Source: Pararhizobium sp. (GTDB lineage: Bacteria > Pseudomonadota > Alphaproteobacteria > Rhizobiales > Rhizobiaceae). Taken from it: a DNA stretch of 64,000 nt. Below the pieces are notes generated by a model, which ran no database searches, was not told where the DNA came from, and was given only the letters and a program-made list of their open reading frames with translations. The DNA lies in assembly GCA_017794825.1 (NCBI GenBank), contig CP051237.1, positions 1,612,001-1,676,000 on the forward strand. Direction: 5' to 3'. This document shows positions 16,111 through 25,244 of the stretch, piece by piece; position 1 is the stretch's first letter, and every line of letters begins with the position of its first letter. A program made the translations under genes and the position numbers.

Positions 16111-17411
16111 GCGCAGGCGTCATCGGCGCAATCGGCATGGCGTTGCTGCTCGCGCTGCTGGTTTTGCGCGTGCCCGTGGCCTTCGCCATGTTCGCCGTCG
16201 GTTTCGGCGGCATAGCGCTTCTCAACGGATTGCCGGCGGCAATGAGCCTGATGGCTTCGGAAACATTCACGCTCGCCTCCTCCGCGGAACTCGTGGTCGT
16301 GCCGCTTTTCATACTCATGGGCAATGTGGCGACGGCGACCGGGATGAGCCGCCGTCTCTATGACGCCGCATATGCTGTCATCGGTTCGATCCGCGGCGGC
16401 CTGGCGTCCGCGACGATCATCGGATGCGGCGGGTTCGCAGCGCTTTCCGGGTCGTCCGTGGCTTCGGCGCTGACCATGGGCAAGGTGTCGCTGGCGGAGA
16501 TGGACCGGTTCAACTACGACCCGCGCCTTTCGACAGGGGCCGTCGCGGCCGGCGGAACTCTGGGCATACTCATTCCGCCATCGACCGGTTTCGTCATCTA
16601 CGCCATCCTGACGCAGCAATCGATCGGCCGGCTGTTTCTCGCAGGCGTTCTGCCTGGCCTTCTGCTGCTGACGATCTTTGTCCTTCTTATCAGTCTGCTC
16701 TGCTGGATTCGGCCGGGTTTCGGGCCAGCCGGCCCGAAGACCAGTATCCCGGAGAAAATCCAGGCCCTCGGCGGGGCGACCCCGATACTCGGAATCATCG
16801 TCCTGACGATCGGCGGCATCTATGGCGGGCTCTTCTCGCCGGTCGAGGCGGCCGCCGTCGGCGCCGGGCTGGTTATTGTAACCGGCGCGGCCATGCGGCG
16901 CCTCACGCTGCGCGCATTGTGGGACGCTACTCAGGATTCGGTCGTGACGACCGCCACCGTCATGCTGATCCTGATCGCCGCCCACATGATCAATCCGTTC
17001 CTTGCGCTCAGTCACATTCCGCAGGCCGTCGGCGAATTTCTCGGCGCGCTCGATCTGCCGCCTTTCGGAATCCTTCTGCTGATCCTCGCCTGCTACCTGG
17101 TGCTCGGCTGTTTTCTCGAGGGCTTCGCCATGCTGGTGCTGACGATGCCGATCTTTTTTCCGGTCATCATGCAGCTCGGCATAGACCCGATCTGGTTTGG
17201 CGTTCTTCTGGTCCTGACACTTGAGATGGGACTGATTTCGCCGCCGGTCGGCGTCAACGTCTTCATCGTGAAATCGGTCGCCAGGGATGTGCCCCTGGCC
17301 CAGATCTTCGCAGGCGTATTGCCCTTCTGGGGAGCGATGTTTCTGGCGCTTATGCTGCTGGCGGCGTTTCCCCAGATATCTCTGTTTCTGCCGAATTCGA
17401 TGATCAACTAA
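16107..17411 (+). CDS. TRAP transporter large permease (DctM)
   Basis: This 434-residue protein has about 12 membrane helices and typical DctM sequence: RVPVAFAMFAVGFGGIA, VPLFILMGNVA, GGFAALSGSSVASALTMGKV, GTLGILIPPSTGFVIYAI and MGLISPPVGVNVFIVKS. It couples sodium-driven uptake to DctQ and the binding protein. The ATG overlaps the dctQ stop codon, giving a tight operon. The second demethylase gene follows after 20 bp. Confidence 0.93.
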   Translation: MSAGVIGAIGMALLLALLVLRVPVAFAMFAVGFGGIALLNGLPAAMSLMASETFTLASSAELVVVPLFILMGNVATATGMSRRLYDAAYAVIGSIRGGLASATIIGCGGFAALSGSSVASALTMGKVSLAEMDRFNYDPRLSTGAVAAGGTLGILIPPSTGFVIYAILTQQSIGRLFLAGVLPGLLLLTIFVLLISLLCWIRPGFGPAGPKTSIPEKIQALGGATPILGIIVLTIGGIYGGLFSPVEAAAVGAGLVIVTGAAMRRLTLRALWDATQDSVVTTATVMLILIAAHMINPFLALSHIPQAVGEFLGALDLPPFGILLLILACYLVLGCFLEGFAMLVLTMPIFFPVIMQLGIDPIWFGVLLVLTLEMGLISPPVGVNVFIVKSVARDVPLAQIFAGVLPFWGAMFLALMLLAAFPQISLFLPNSMIN

Positions 17412-17431
17412 GGCAAACCCTGGAGGAGACC

Positions 17432-18808
17432 ATGTCGCAACAATCGCTGGAAGACAGGATCAGGGAATACGGCAACCCGGCCACGATGATGCAGAACGCC
17501 CAGACGGGCCGCTACCAGTTCCCGATCGCGCCGGAATTCTCCACCTGGATGGAGGAGCAGCGCGCCTGGCGGGAATCGGCGGCGCTGATGGACCAGTCTT
17601 TCCACATGACGGATCTTTACGTCCAGGGTCCGGACACGATCCGGCTTCTGTCCGCCCTGGGCGTCAACAGCTTCGCCGGGTTCGGCCGCAACAAGGCCAA
17701 GCAACTGGTCTGCTGCAATCATGAGGGTTACGTGATCGGCGACGCCATCGTCTTCGGCCTTGAAGACGACGCGGTCAACATTGTCGGGCGTCCGGTGCTG
17801 CCCAACTGGGTTCAGTATCATGCCGAAACGGGCGGATACGACGTCACGGTCGAACGCGATATCCGGACACTGGAAAACCCCGACAAGCCCCGCAAGACAT
17901 ATCGCTACGAGGTGCAGGGGCCGAACGCGCTGACACTGCTGGAGACAGTGAACGAAGGCGGGCCACTGACGACGAAATTCTTCAATATGGGTGAAATCAC
18001 GATAGCCGGATGCACGGCCCGCACCCTGTCGCACGGCATGGGCGGCGCACAGGGACTGGAACTCTGGGGGCCGTTTGAAGAAGGCGCGGCAGTCAAGGCG
18101 GCGCTCCTGGAAGCCGGAGAGGCGTTCGGGCTGCGGCAGGTCGGTTCGCGCGCATACTCCACGGCCGCAGCGGAATCGGGCTGGATCCCCTCCCCGCTGC
18201 CGGCGATCTTTACCGGCAAGGACATGCAGGCCTATCGCGAATGGCTGCCGGCAAACGGGTTCGAAGGCGTCTCATCGCTCGGCGGCAGCCTGATGTCGGA
18301 CACTATCGAAGACTATTATCTGACGCCCTGGGATCTCGACTACGGTCGCGTCGTCAAGTTCGACCACGATTTCATCGGCCGCGAGGCGCTGGAAAAGATG
18401 GCGGACGGCCCGCATCGTCGCAAGATGACGCTGGTCTGGAACCGCGACGATGTGCTGTCGGTGTTCGCCGGCATGATGGATGACGAGGCCCTTCCCGCCA
18501 AACTCATGGAAATGCCGGCCGCCCATTACGCTACACATCCCTATGACCGCGTGCAGGACGGCGCAAAGGATGTCGGCGTCTCGATCAGTCCGGTGTTTTC
18601 GGCCAACGAACGCGCCTGGATATCGCTCGCGATCCTGGACGAGGCGGTCGCGCGACCGGGCGCAGAAGTCAGCGTGCTGTGGGGCGAACCGAACGGCGGC
18701 AGCGCCAAGCCCAATGTCGAACCGCACCGGCAGACAGCTGCGCGCGCAACCGTGCAACCATGGCCAATTCACGAAGCCAGCCGTAAATTCTACAGGACCC
18801 AGTCATAA
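17432..18808 (+). CDS. GcvT-like tetrahydrofolate-dependent demethylase (LigM/DesA-type), paralogue B
   Basis: This 458-residue paralogue of the demethylase at 13039 shares the same ordered motifs: EFSTWMEEQRAWRESAALMDQ, NSFAGFGRNKAKQL, QVGSRAYSTAAAESGWIPSPLP, SDTIEDYYLTPWDLDYG and WNRDDVL. The middle (about residues 150-180) and the C-terminal 110 residues differ. Such divergence could reflect different substrates or methyl positions. CTGGAGGAGACC precedes the ATG. It follows dctM directly and precedes the MetF-like gene by 43 bp, so the TRAP genes, this enzyme and the reductase look like one transcript. Confidence 0.8.
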   Translation: MSQQSLEDRIREYGNPATMMQNAQTGRYQFPIAPEFSTWMEEQRAWRESAALMDQSFHMTDLYVQGPDTIRLLSALGVNSFAGFGRNKAKQLVCCNHEGYVIGDAIVFGLEDDAVNIVGRPVLPNWVQYHAETGGYDVTVERDIRTLENPDKPRKTYRYEVQGPNALTLLETVNEGGPLTTKFFNMGEITIAGCTARTLSHGMGGAQGLELWGPFEEGAAVKAALLEAGEAFGLRQVGSRAYSTAAAESGWIPSPLPAIFTGKDMQAYREWLPANGFEGVSSLGGSLMSDTIEDYYLTPWDLDYGRVVKFDHDFIGREALEKMADGPHRRKMTLVWNRDDVLSVFAGMMDDEALPAKLMEMPAAHYATHPYDRVQDGAKDVGVSISPVFSANERAWISLAILDEAVARPGAEVSVLWGEPNGGSAKPNVEPHRQTAARATVQPWPIHEASRKFYRTQS

Positions 18809-18851
18809 ACCGTTGCACGCCGCACGGCGGCGAATGTAAGGAGAAGTCGAT

Positions 18852-19739
18852 ATGAACAAGCCCAGCGCAGACAGCAAAATTGAGGCGTCGATCGAGGTGT
18901 CGCCGAGACAAGCCGTCGAATCGGCCGATCTGCCGGGGCTCTTTCCCGCGGGCGTTCGCGTCTACATCACCGATGTGGGATCCGATCCGACCGAAACGCT
19001 TGTCGCCGCTGCGCGCCGCGTGCATGATCTCGGCTACTCCCCGGTTCCGCATTTCGCATCGCGCCGACTCACAAACCGGCAGGCGCTGGAGGATCGCATC
19101 AAGGCGATGACTGAGACAGCCGGCGTGCGGGACGTTCTCGTCATTGGCGGTGGGCTCGAAAAACCGGCGGGCGATTTCTCTTCGAGCATGGAGGTGCTGG
19201 AGACCGGTTATTTCGACAAATACGGCGTCACCGATATCGGCGTTGCAGGCCATCCGGAAGGAAGTCCGGATTTCTCGGAGGAAGTGGCGCTGGAAGCGCT
19301 GCGTTTGAAAAAATCCTTCGGCGAACGCACCGACGCCCGGATCCGGGTCGTCACGCAGTTCGGTTTCGACGGCGACAAATTTGTCAGGTGGGCGGACAGC
19401 CTGAAGGATCACGGCGTCGATCTGCCGGTGCATCTCGGAGTCGCCGGACCCGCCAAGATCACCACCCTGATCAAATATGCGGCGATGTGCGGCGTCGGCA
19501 ATTCGCTGTCCTTCTTCAAGCGAAATACGCGATCACTCACCATGCTCGCCACAAGCCACTCGCCGGAAGACGTGGTGGCGCCGATCGAAAACCACGTATT
19601 GTCGCGCCCCGGAACGCCCATCCGCCAAATTCACGTCTTTCCCTTCGGCGGCATCAAGAAATCGTCGGAGTGGCTTGTGGATCGTGGAAGCTGGCGGCTA
19701 TCGCCGCACAAGGTCAGGAACGAAACCGCGGAAACCTGA
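18852..19739 (+). CDS. Methylenetetrahydrofolate reductase-like protein (MetF family)
   Basis: This 295-residue TIM-barrel flavoprotein-type sequence has MTHFR landmarks in order: ASIEVSPRQ near residue 16, PHFASRRL near 73, a VIGGGLEKP segment near 98, DIGVAGHPEGSPDF near 133, TQFGFDGDKFVRW near 165 and PVHLGVAGPAKI near 192. AAGGAGAAG precedes the ATG. Behind two methyl-THF-forming demethylases it probably runs in the oxidative direction, turning 5-methyl-THF into 5,10-methylene-THF, as MetF does in LigM pathways. The sequence is divergent from housekeeping MetF, so the electron acceptor is uncertain. Confidence 0.78.
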   Translation: MNKPSADSKIEASIEVSPRQAVESADLPGLFPAGVRVYITDVGSDPTETLVAAARRVHDLGYSPVPHFASRRLTNRQALEDRIKAMTETAGVRDVLVIGGGLEKPAGDFSSSMEVLETGYFDKYGVTDIGVAGHPEGSPDFSEEVALEALRLKKSFGERTDARIRVVTQFGFDGDKFVRWADSLKDHGVDLPVHLGVAGPAKITTLIKYAAMCGVGNSLSFFKRNTRSLTMLATSHSPEDVVAPIENHVLSRPGTPIRQIHVFPFGGIKKSSEWLVDRGSWRLSPHKVRNETAET

Positions 19740-19765
19740 TTGTCTGAGACGAGGCCCAACAATTG

Positions 19766-19803
19766 CCTGTCGCCCGCCATGGTGCGGCGTGACGGGCGAC
19801 AGG
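19766..19803. terminator. Long hairpin closing the demethylation cluster
   Basis: An 11-bp perfect stem CCTGTCGCCCG / CGGGCGACAGG encloses a 16-nt loop, 26 bp after the MetF-like stop. No T-tract follows, so it may act with Rho or as a 3' stabiliser rather than as a classical terminator. Confidence 0.45.
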
Positions 19804-19829
19804 ACGGCGAATACGCAAAACACAGATGA

Positions 19830-20459
19830 TCAGTTAGAGATGCCGACGGCCCGGTTGACATAGGCTGTGTCCTTCAACTGCCGTTTCAGGAATTCCGCAA
19901 CGTCGCTGCGGGATATCGTCAGGGCGAGGTCGCGGTCGCCGGCTCCGAATCCTTCCCGGTATTGTCCCGTTGCCGGATCGTCCGTAAAGGCGCTCGGACG
20001 CACGATCGTCCAGTCCAGGCCGCTGGCGCGAACCAGTTGCTCCTGCAATTCATGATCCCGAAACACCGGGCGCAGGATCAGCCCGAACATGATGCGTTTC
20101 CAGAAGAAGTTCAGATTGCCCCAGCTTTCATGCGCGCCGAGCGTCGACTGGCAGATCAGCCGCCGCACCCCGCGCCGCTGCATCGCCTGGATGACGTTCA
20201 GAGTGCCTTGCGACCGGACGACCCCCTTGCGCGACATGCCCGAACCAAGCGTCACGACCACGGCATCGTGGCCATCGACAGCATTTGCGACCGCCTCCGG
20301 ATCCATGACATCCCCGGCGAAAGGCGTGAGATTGGCGTTCGGGTTCCTCAGCTTTTCGGGATGGCGCGCAAAAGCGGTTACCTCGCACCCTCCGGCAAGC
20401 ATTTTTTCGACAGCCAGGCGGCCGACAGTGCCGGATGCTCCGAATATGATGACTTTCAT
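19830..20459 (-). CDS. NAD(P)-binding atypical SDR / NmrA-like oxidoreductase
   Basis: This 209-residue protein starts MKVIIFGASGTVGRLAVEKML, a GxxGxxG Rossmann fold. It also has DGHDAVVVTLGSG, a STLGAHESWGNLNFFWK segment and WTIVRPSAFTDDPATGQYR, as in the atypical SDR_a5/NmrA-like group. The ATG at 20459 has AAGGAAGG upstream; the longer in-frame start at 20504 would read through the operator. It is transcribed divergently from a TetR gene across a striking nested inverted repeat. The substrate is unknown. Members often act on quinones or in stress responses. Confidence 0.78.
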   Translation of the reverse strand: MKVIIFGASGTVGRLAVEKMLAGGCEVTAFARHPEKLRNPNANLTPFAGDVMDPEAVANAVDGHDAVVVTLGSGMSRKGVVRSQGTLNVIQAMQRRGVRRLICQSTLGAHESWGNLNFFWKRIMFGLILRPVFRDHELQEQLVRASGLDWTIVRPSAFTDDPATGQYREGFGAGDRDLALTISRSDVAEFLKRQLKDTAYVNRAVGISN

Positions 20460-20472
20460 GACAATTTCCTTC

Positions 20473-20531
20473 CTTGACACGGTGTAAAGTTGACATAGTG
20501 TCAATTAGTGATAACTTTACACCATGTCAAG
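20473..20531. promoter_or_regulatory. Nested inverted-repeat operator between SDR and tetR
   Basis: Outer arms CTTGACACGGTGTAAAGTT (20473-20491) and AACTTTACACCATGTCAAG (20513-20531) are reverse complements with one mismatch. Between them lies TTGACA-TAG-TGTCAA (20490-20504). The right outer arm contains the tetR ATG. Confidence 0.75.
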
Positions 20532-21114
20532 CCATAAACCCGACACACGCACGAAGATTCTCGAATCCACCTGGAAACTGCTCGAAACCACGACCGGCGA
20601 CGATGTGCGCATGTCCGACATTGCGAAACAGGCCGGCGTCAGCCGGCAGGCGGTCTATCTGCATTTTCCGAACAGGGTCGATCTGCTGATCGCGACGACC
20701 CGCTACCTGGACGAGGTCAAGGATAGTGATGGACGCCTGGCCGCAAGCCGTTCGGCAACGACAGGGCTTGCGCGGCTGGACGCCTTCATCGAGGCCTGGG
20801 GCAACTATATCCCCGAGATTTTCGGTGTGGCAGCGGCCTTGCTGGCCATGCAGGACAAGGATCCGGCGGCGAAAGAGGCCTGGAGCAACCGGATGCAGGC
20901 AGTGCGCGAGGGGTGCGAGGCAGCCGTGAAGGCGCTCGACAGAGACGGCCAACTCAGACCGGATCTCGAGCGTGAAAAGGCGACCGACCTCCTATGGACC
21001 CTGCTGTCGGTTCACAACTGGGAACAGCTCACCAACGCATGCGGCTGGACGCAGGACGCCTATGTGGACGCCATGAAGGCGCTTGCACGCCGAATGCTGG
21101 TTTGTGAAACCTGA
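20524..21114 (+). CDS. TetR-family regulator of the divergent SDR gene
   Basis: This 196-residue protein has an N-terminal TetR domain (TRTKILESTWKLLETTTGDDVRMSDIAKQAGVSRQAVYLHFPNRVDLLIATTRYL, about residues 6-60) and a C-terminal helical domain with conserved tryptophans (AWGNYIPE, HNWEQLTNACGW). The ATG at 20524 has no clear ribosome-binding site and lies inside the operator arm, so the mRNA may be leaderless or very short-leadered and bound repressor would cover the start. It presumably controls itself and the SDR. Confidence 0.85.
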   Translation: MSSHKPDTRTKILESTWKLLETTTGDDVRMSDIAKQAGVSRQAVYLHFPNRVDLLIATTRYLDEVKDSDGRLAASRSATTGLARLDAFIEAWGNYIPEIFGVAAALLAMQDKDPAAKEAWSNRMQAVREGCEAAVKALDRDGQLRPDLEREKATDLLWTLLSVHNWEQLTNACGWTQDAYVDAMKALARRMLVCET

Positions 21115-21115
21115 A

Positions 21116-23068
21116 CTAACGCAGCTCTTCCAGATTTGAGAAAAGCTCGAGCGCTTCGGGATTGGCGAGAGCTTCCTTGTTCTTGACCTCGCGGCCGTGA
21201 ACGACGTCGCGCACGGCAAGTTCGGTGATCTTGCCCGACTTGGTTCTCGGAATATCCTTCACCGCCAGAACGACGGCCGGAACATGCCGCGGAGACGCGC
21301 CGGAACGGATGCGGCTCTTGATCCTTTTCACGAGATCCTCATCCAGATCGACGCCGTCGGAAAGACGCACGAAGAGGATGACCCGCACGTCGTCATCCCA
21401 GTCCTGGCCGATGCATATCGCCTCGACCACTTCGTCCATCTGTTCGACCTGATTGTAGATTTCGGCAGTGCCTATGCGAACGCCGCCGGGATTGAGCGTG
21501 GCGTCCGACCGTCCATGTATGACCATGCCGCCATGCCCGGTCCACTCGGCGAAATCGCCATGGCACCATATATTGTCGAAACGATCGAAATAGGCCGAAT
21601 GGTACTTGCTTCCGTCCTCGTCGTTCCAGAATCCCACCGGCATGCAGGGAAACGGCCGCGTGCAGACGAGTTCGCCCTTTTCGAGACGCACCGGCTCGCC
21701 GGCCTCGTTCCATACATCGACCGCCATGCCGAGACCGGCGCCCTGGATTTCGCCCGACCAGACGGGCTTTACGGGAATTCCGAGCACGAAGCAGGAAACG
21801 ATATCCGTGCCGCCTGAAATCGAGGCGAGATGGACGTCGTCCTTTATGCCCTCATAGACGAAGTTGAAGCCTTCCGGCGAAAGCGGCGATCCCGTGGACG
21901 TCATCATCCGCATGGTCGAAAGATCATGCGTGGTCTTCGGCGTGAGCCCGGCTTTGCGCACGGCATCGATGAACTTCGCCGAAGTGCCGAAAATCGCGAA
22001 TTTCTCTTCCGCCGCGTAGTCGAACAGGATGTTGCCGTCCGGATAGAACGGCGAACCGTCATAGAGGCAAAGCACGGCCTTCGAGGCGAGGCCCGACACC
22101 AGCCAGTTCCACATCATCCAGCCGCATGTCGTGAAATAGAACAGCCGCTCGTCGGGCCGCAGGCTGCAATGCAACTGCTGCTCCTTCAGATGCTGCAACA
22201 AAGTGCCCCCGGCCGAATGGACGATACATTTCGGGATGCCCGTCGTGCCCGAAGAAAACAGGATGTAGAGCGGATGGTTGAACGGCAGCAGCGTGAAGGC
22301 CACGTCGCGGCTCTGGAACGGCGCGATAAAATCCGACAGCGTCGCTGCATTGTCGAGCGCGCCGGCGAGTTCGGCAGCGTCGCCGGCATAGGGAATGACC
22401 ACGGTCTTCAAAGGCTTCAACGCCTTTTCGACCGTTTTCAGCTTTTCCGAAACATCCTGCTTCTTGCCATTGTACCAGTAGCCGTCGCAGGAGATGAACA
22501 GCTTCGGTTCGATCTGGCCGAAACGGTCGAGCACGCCCTTGTCGCCGAAATCCGGAGAACAGGACGACCAGATGGCGCCGATGGACGCCGCAGCGAGCAT
22601 CGCCGCAATCGTTTCCGGCATGTTCGGCATCATGGCGGCGATGCGGTCGCCCTGCTCAACGCCCAGATCCCGCATTGCCTGCTGAAGGCGCGAGACGAGA
22701 CTGCGCAGCTCGTCCCAGCTCATCCGGGAGCGGACCTTGTCCTCGCCCCGAAAGACAATGGCGTCGCCGCCGCCGCTGCCCGACAGAAGATTTTCGGCAA
22801 AGTTCAATCGGGCGTCGGGAAAGAACGCCGCGCCTGGCATTGCGTCGCCATTCGCGAGAATCCGCTCGCCCTTCTCGCCAATCACGCCACAGAATTCCCA
22901 GACGCAAGACCAGAAAGCCTCGCGATCATTGATCGACCAGTCGTGCAACGCGTCGTAGTCGGCGAATTCCTGACCCGTGGCCTTCGCACAATGACGCGCA
23001 AATGTGGTGACCGTCGCGCGCTCGATCGCATCCTCTGACGGTGTCCACAATGGTTTCTGATCGGTCAT
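21116..23068 (-). CDS. Acetoacetate--CoA ligase (acetoacetyl-CoA synthetase)
   Basis: This 650-residue adenylate-forming enzyme has an N-terminal ACAS_N segment (LHDWSINDREAFWSCVWEFCGV) and the P-loop LFSSGTTGIPKCIVH (about residues 270-285). It has the GWMMWNW motif typical of acetoacetyl-CoA synthetases, SISGGTDIVSCFV, and a C-terminal domain with RIRSGASPRHVPAVV and the acylated lysine in PRTKSGK (near residue 620). It activates acetoacetate to acetoacetyl-CoA, the last step that brings PHB breakdown products back to central metabolism. It is convergent with the TetR gene (1-bp gap). The 259 bp upstream hold no obvious gene. Confidence 0.92.
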   Translation of the reverse strand: MTDQKPLWTPSEDAIERATVTTFARHCAKATGQEFADYDALHDWSINDREAFWSCVWEFCGVIGEKGERILANGDAMPGAAFFPDARLNFAENLLSGSGGGDAIVFRGEDKVRSRMSWDELRSLVSRLQQAMRDLGVEQGDRIAAMMPNMPETIAAMLAAASIGAIWSSCSPDFGDKGVLDRFGQIEPKLFISCDGYWYNGKKQDVSEKLKTVEKALKPLKTVVIPYAGDAAELAGALDNAATLSDFIAPFQSRDVAFTLLPFNHPLYILFSSGTTGIPKCIVHSAGGTLLQHLKEQQLHCSLRPDERLFYFTTCGWMMWNWLVSGLASKAVLCLYDGSPFYPDGNILFDYAAEEKFAIFGTSAKFIDAVRKAGLTPKTTHDLSTMRMMTSTGSPLSPEGFNFVYEGIKDDVHLASISGGTDIVSCFVLGIPVKPVWSGEIQGAGLGMAVDVWNEAGEPVRLEKGELVCTRPFPCMPVGFWNDEDGSKYHSAYFDRFDNIWCHGDFAEWTGHGGMVIHGRSDATLNPGGVRIGTAEIYNQVEQMDEVVEAICIGQDWDDDVRVILFVRLSDGVDLDEDLVKRIKSRIRSGASPRHVPAVVLAVKDIPRTKSGKITELAVRDVVHGREVKNKEALANPEALELFSNLEELR

Positions 23069-23327
23069 CTGCCCCTCCGATGATGAAAACGGACTGTTTC
23101 GTGAAAGTTGCTTACTCCAGCGACGGGCAACAGATCAATTTGGATTAGCCATATTTTCTCACCCACGCCGATCGATGTTTCCGATTATCACCAGAGAATG
23201 ACGTCGAGAATTCGAACTTCGCGATCTTATTGGGCGCATGGAGCGCCAACCGCAAATCCGCCACACCAGTGATTATTCAGTGTTTGCAATTCCTTGCAGC
23301 AGGCTTTACCCCTGATTTCATTCATGA

Positions 23328-25214
23328 ATGGAGGAGCTCGTCGAGTTGGAACAAACCGGTTCACGTCGTACTGGTTGGATTCGCTGGATCGCCGCGGCCT
23401 TGATCATCGCGGTGATCGTGGCGGTCGTCAGCGGCATCGCGCTGCCGTACGCCATCTCGACGGATCTCGTAAAGGACAGGCTGGAAAGAGAGATTTCCGA
23501 ATGGACCGGCCATCAGGTCGAGCTCATCGACAGACCGGAGATTGGATTCTGGCCCGTTCCCCATATTGACCTGAACCGGGTCAGCATCACATCGCAGCTG
23601 ACAAATGACGCGGAGCCAATTCTCTACGCCGACGAGATAAAGGCGGATTTCAGTATCCTGTCGGCGCTGACCGGCGATCCGAGCTTCTCGAACTTTATCA
23701 TGGTGCGGCCCGTCATGCGGGTCGAGCGTCTGCCTGACGGGCGAACGCCGTGGTACAGCAGCACCGGGCGCATATCGGAAGCCGTCGCCGCGACGATCGC
23801 CAAAAGCGAAGCGGCGAACGGCGAAGACGCGGCAAAAGCCATGCCCGTTCCCGACTACCGCCTTGGCGACGTCACGATCCAGGACGGAACCCTGTCCTGG
23901 ACAAACAGACCGGCCGGCGTCGAGGAAAGGGTGACCGCGATCAACGGAACGATCAGCTGGCCCCGGCTCAACAGCCAGTTGCGCGGCAGCGTCAAGGGCA
24001 TCATCCGCGGCGAGGCGATTGCTTTGACCGTGGTATCCGACAAGCCGCTGGCGCTGCTTTCGAGACAAACGGCGCCGATCGATTTGCAGATGGTTTCGAC
24101 GCCTCTGACATTCTCTTTCGACGGCACGGCCAATCTGTCGGACAAACCGTTTTTCGGCGGCAAGCTCAACATGCAGAGCACGTCAATGCGACTGCTGCTG
24201 GAATGGGCCGGCACGAAGATCAAACCCGGCGAGGCGCTGGGCGCGGTTTCGCTGGACGCGGAAGTTCAGATTCAGCGCGGACGATCCATCCTCGACAAGC
24301 TGATCCTGGAACTGGAAGGCAATCGCGGGATCGGCGTGCTGGACATCGAATATTCCGACGAACAGAAACCCGGCGTATCGGGAACGCTGGCTTTCAGCAC
24401 GCTCGACATCATGTCCTTCCTGCGCGCTTTCACGCCGCTGCCGCAATCCGGCGACGACATTTCGAGCACAATCGACACGTCCTTCCTGCACCAGCTGTCA
24501 CTTGATCTGCGCCTGTCTGCCCAATCCGCCACGCTTGGACCGCTCAATCTCGCCAATGTGGCCGCCGCCGGACGCATCGCCGATGGCCGCGCCACTTTCG
24601 ATGTCGGCGATGCGACGGCCTATGGCGGTCGCCTGCTCGGCCGCATCATGCTTGCAGAAAAGGGCATCGAAGGCGGGGGCGGGATCAAGTTCTCCGGCCG
24701 CGACATCAATCTCGAACAGGCGCTCAACGCTTTGAATTATGGCGGCCCCGTCGTGCAGGGGCAGGCCTCCTTCGACATCAACCTCGCCTCCCGGTACCCG
24801 GCCTGGGCGACGGCGGCCACAGATCTCGACGGCAAATTCAAGCTTTCGATCGCCAACGGCGCCATTCCCGCCTTCAATCTTGAGGAATTCAAGAAGCGGG
24901 CCACCAGCGAGCAGTTTTTCGACATCGGCACCGTAGGCAACGGATCGCTGGCGTTTCAGACGGCCGATATTGACGTTGATCTCTCCAACGGGCAAGCGCT
25001 GCTCAAAACCGGCGAGATTGTATCCGCCAACGCCACGATAGAACTGACCGGGGTAATCCCTTACGCGCGCGGCGGCCTGGCCCTGGTTGGCACGCTGACC
25101 GAAGGCCCGCCTGCGACGGAAAACACGGAAGCGGGCGACCCACCTGCGGAGACCCGTTTCTTCGTCGGCGGATCCTGGCCCAGGCCGGTCATCTCTCCGA
25201 TATTCTTGCCGTAG
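23328..25214 (+). CDS. AsmA-family envelope protein
   Basis: This 628-residue protein has one N-terminal membrane helix (WIAAALIIAVIVAVVSGIAL). A long beta-rich periplasmic region follows, with the AsmA start pattern (EREISEWTGHQVELIDRPEIGFWPVPHIDLNRVSI) and the C-terminal AsmA_2-like segment QGQASFDINLASRY...DGKFKLSIANGAIPAFNLEEF. AsmA-like proteins form hydrophobic grooves thought to carry phospholipids to the outer membrane. The start is ATG 23328 or TTG 23346; GGAGG at 23330 would favour the latter. It stands alone. Confidence 0.82.
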   Translation: MEELVELEQTGSRRTGWIRWIAAALIIAVIVAVVSGIALPYAISTDLVKDRLEREISEWTGHQVELIDRPEIGFWPVPHIDLNRVSITSQLTNDAEPILYADEIKADFSILSALTGDPSFSNFIMVRPVMRVERLPDGRTPWYSSTGRISEAVAATIAKSEAANGEDAAKAMPVPDYRLGDVTIQDGTLSWTNRPAGVEERVTAINGTISWPRLNSQLRGSVKGIIRGEAIALTVVSDKPLALLSRQTAPIDLQMVSTPLTFSFDGTANLSDKPFFGGKLNMQSTSMRLLLEWAGTKIKPGEALGAVSLDAEVQIQRGRSILDKLILELEGNRGIGVLDIEYSDEQKPGVSGTLAFSTLDIMSFLRAFTPLPQSGDDISSTIDTSFLHQLSLDLRLSAQSATLGPLNLANVAAAGRIADGRATFDVGDATAYGGRLLGRIMLAEKGIEGGGGIKFSGRDINLEQALNALNYGGPVVQGQASFDINLASRYPAWATAATDLDGKFKLSIANGAIPAFNLEEFKKRATSEQFFDIGTVGNGSLAFQTADIDVDLSNGQALLKTGEIVSANATIELTGVIPYARGGLALVGTLTEGPPATENTEAGDPPAETRFFVGGSWPRPVISPIFLP

Positions 25215-25244
25215 TCGGCGCCGAATTATCGGCGCGGCCAGCTG

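Noticed and set aside
21830..23038. Plus-strand open frame of 402 codons opposite acetoacetyl-CoA synthetase
   Set aside because: It is an antisense shadow; the minus-strand enzyme has all adenylation motifs.
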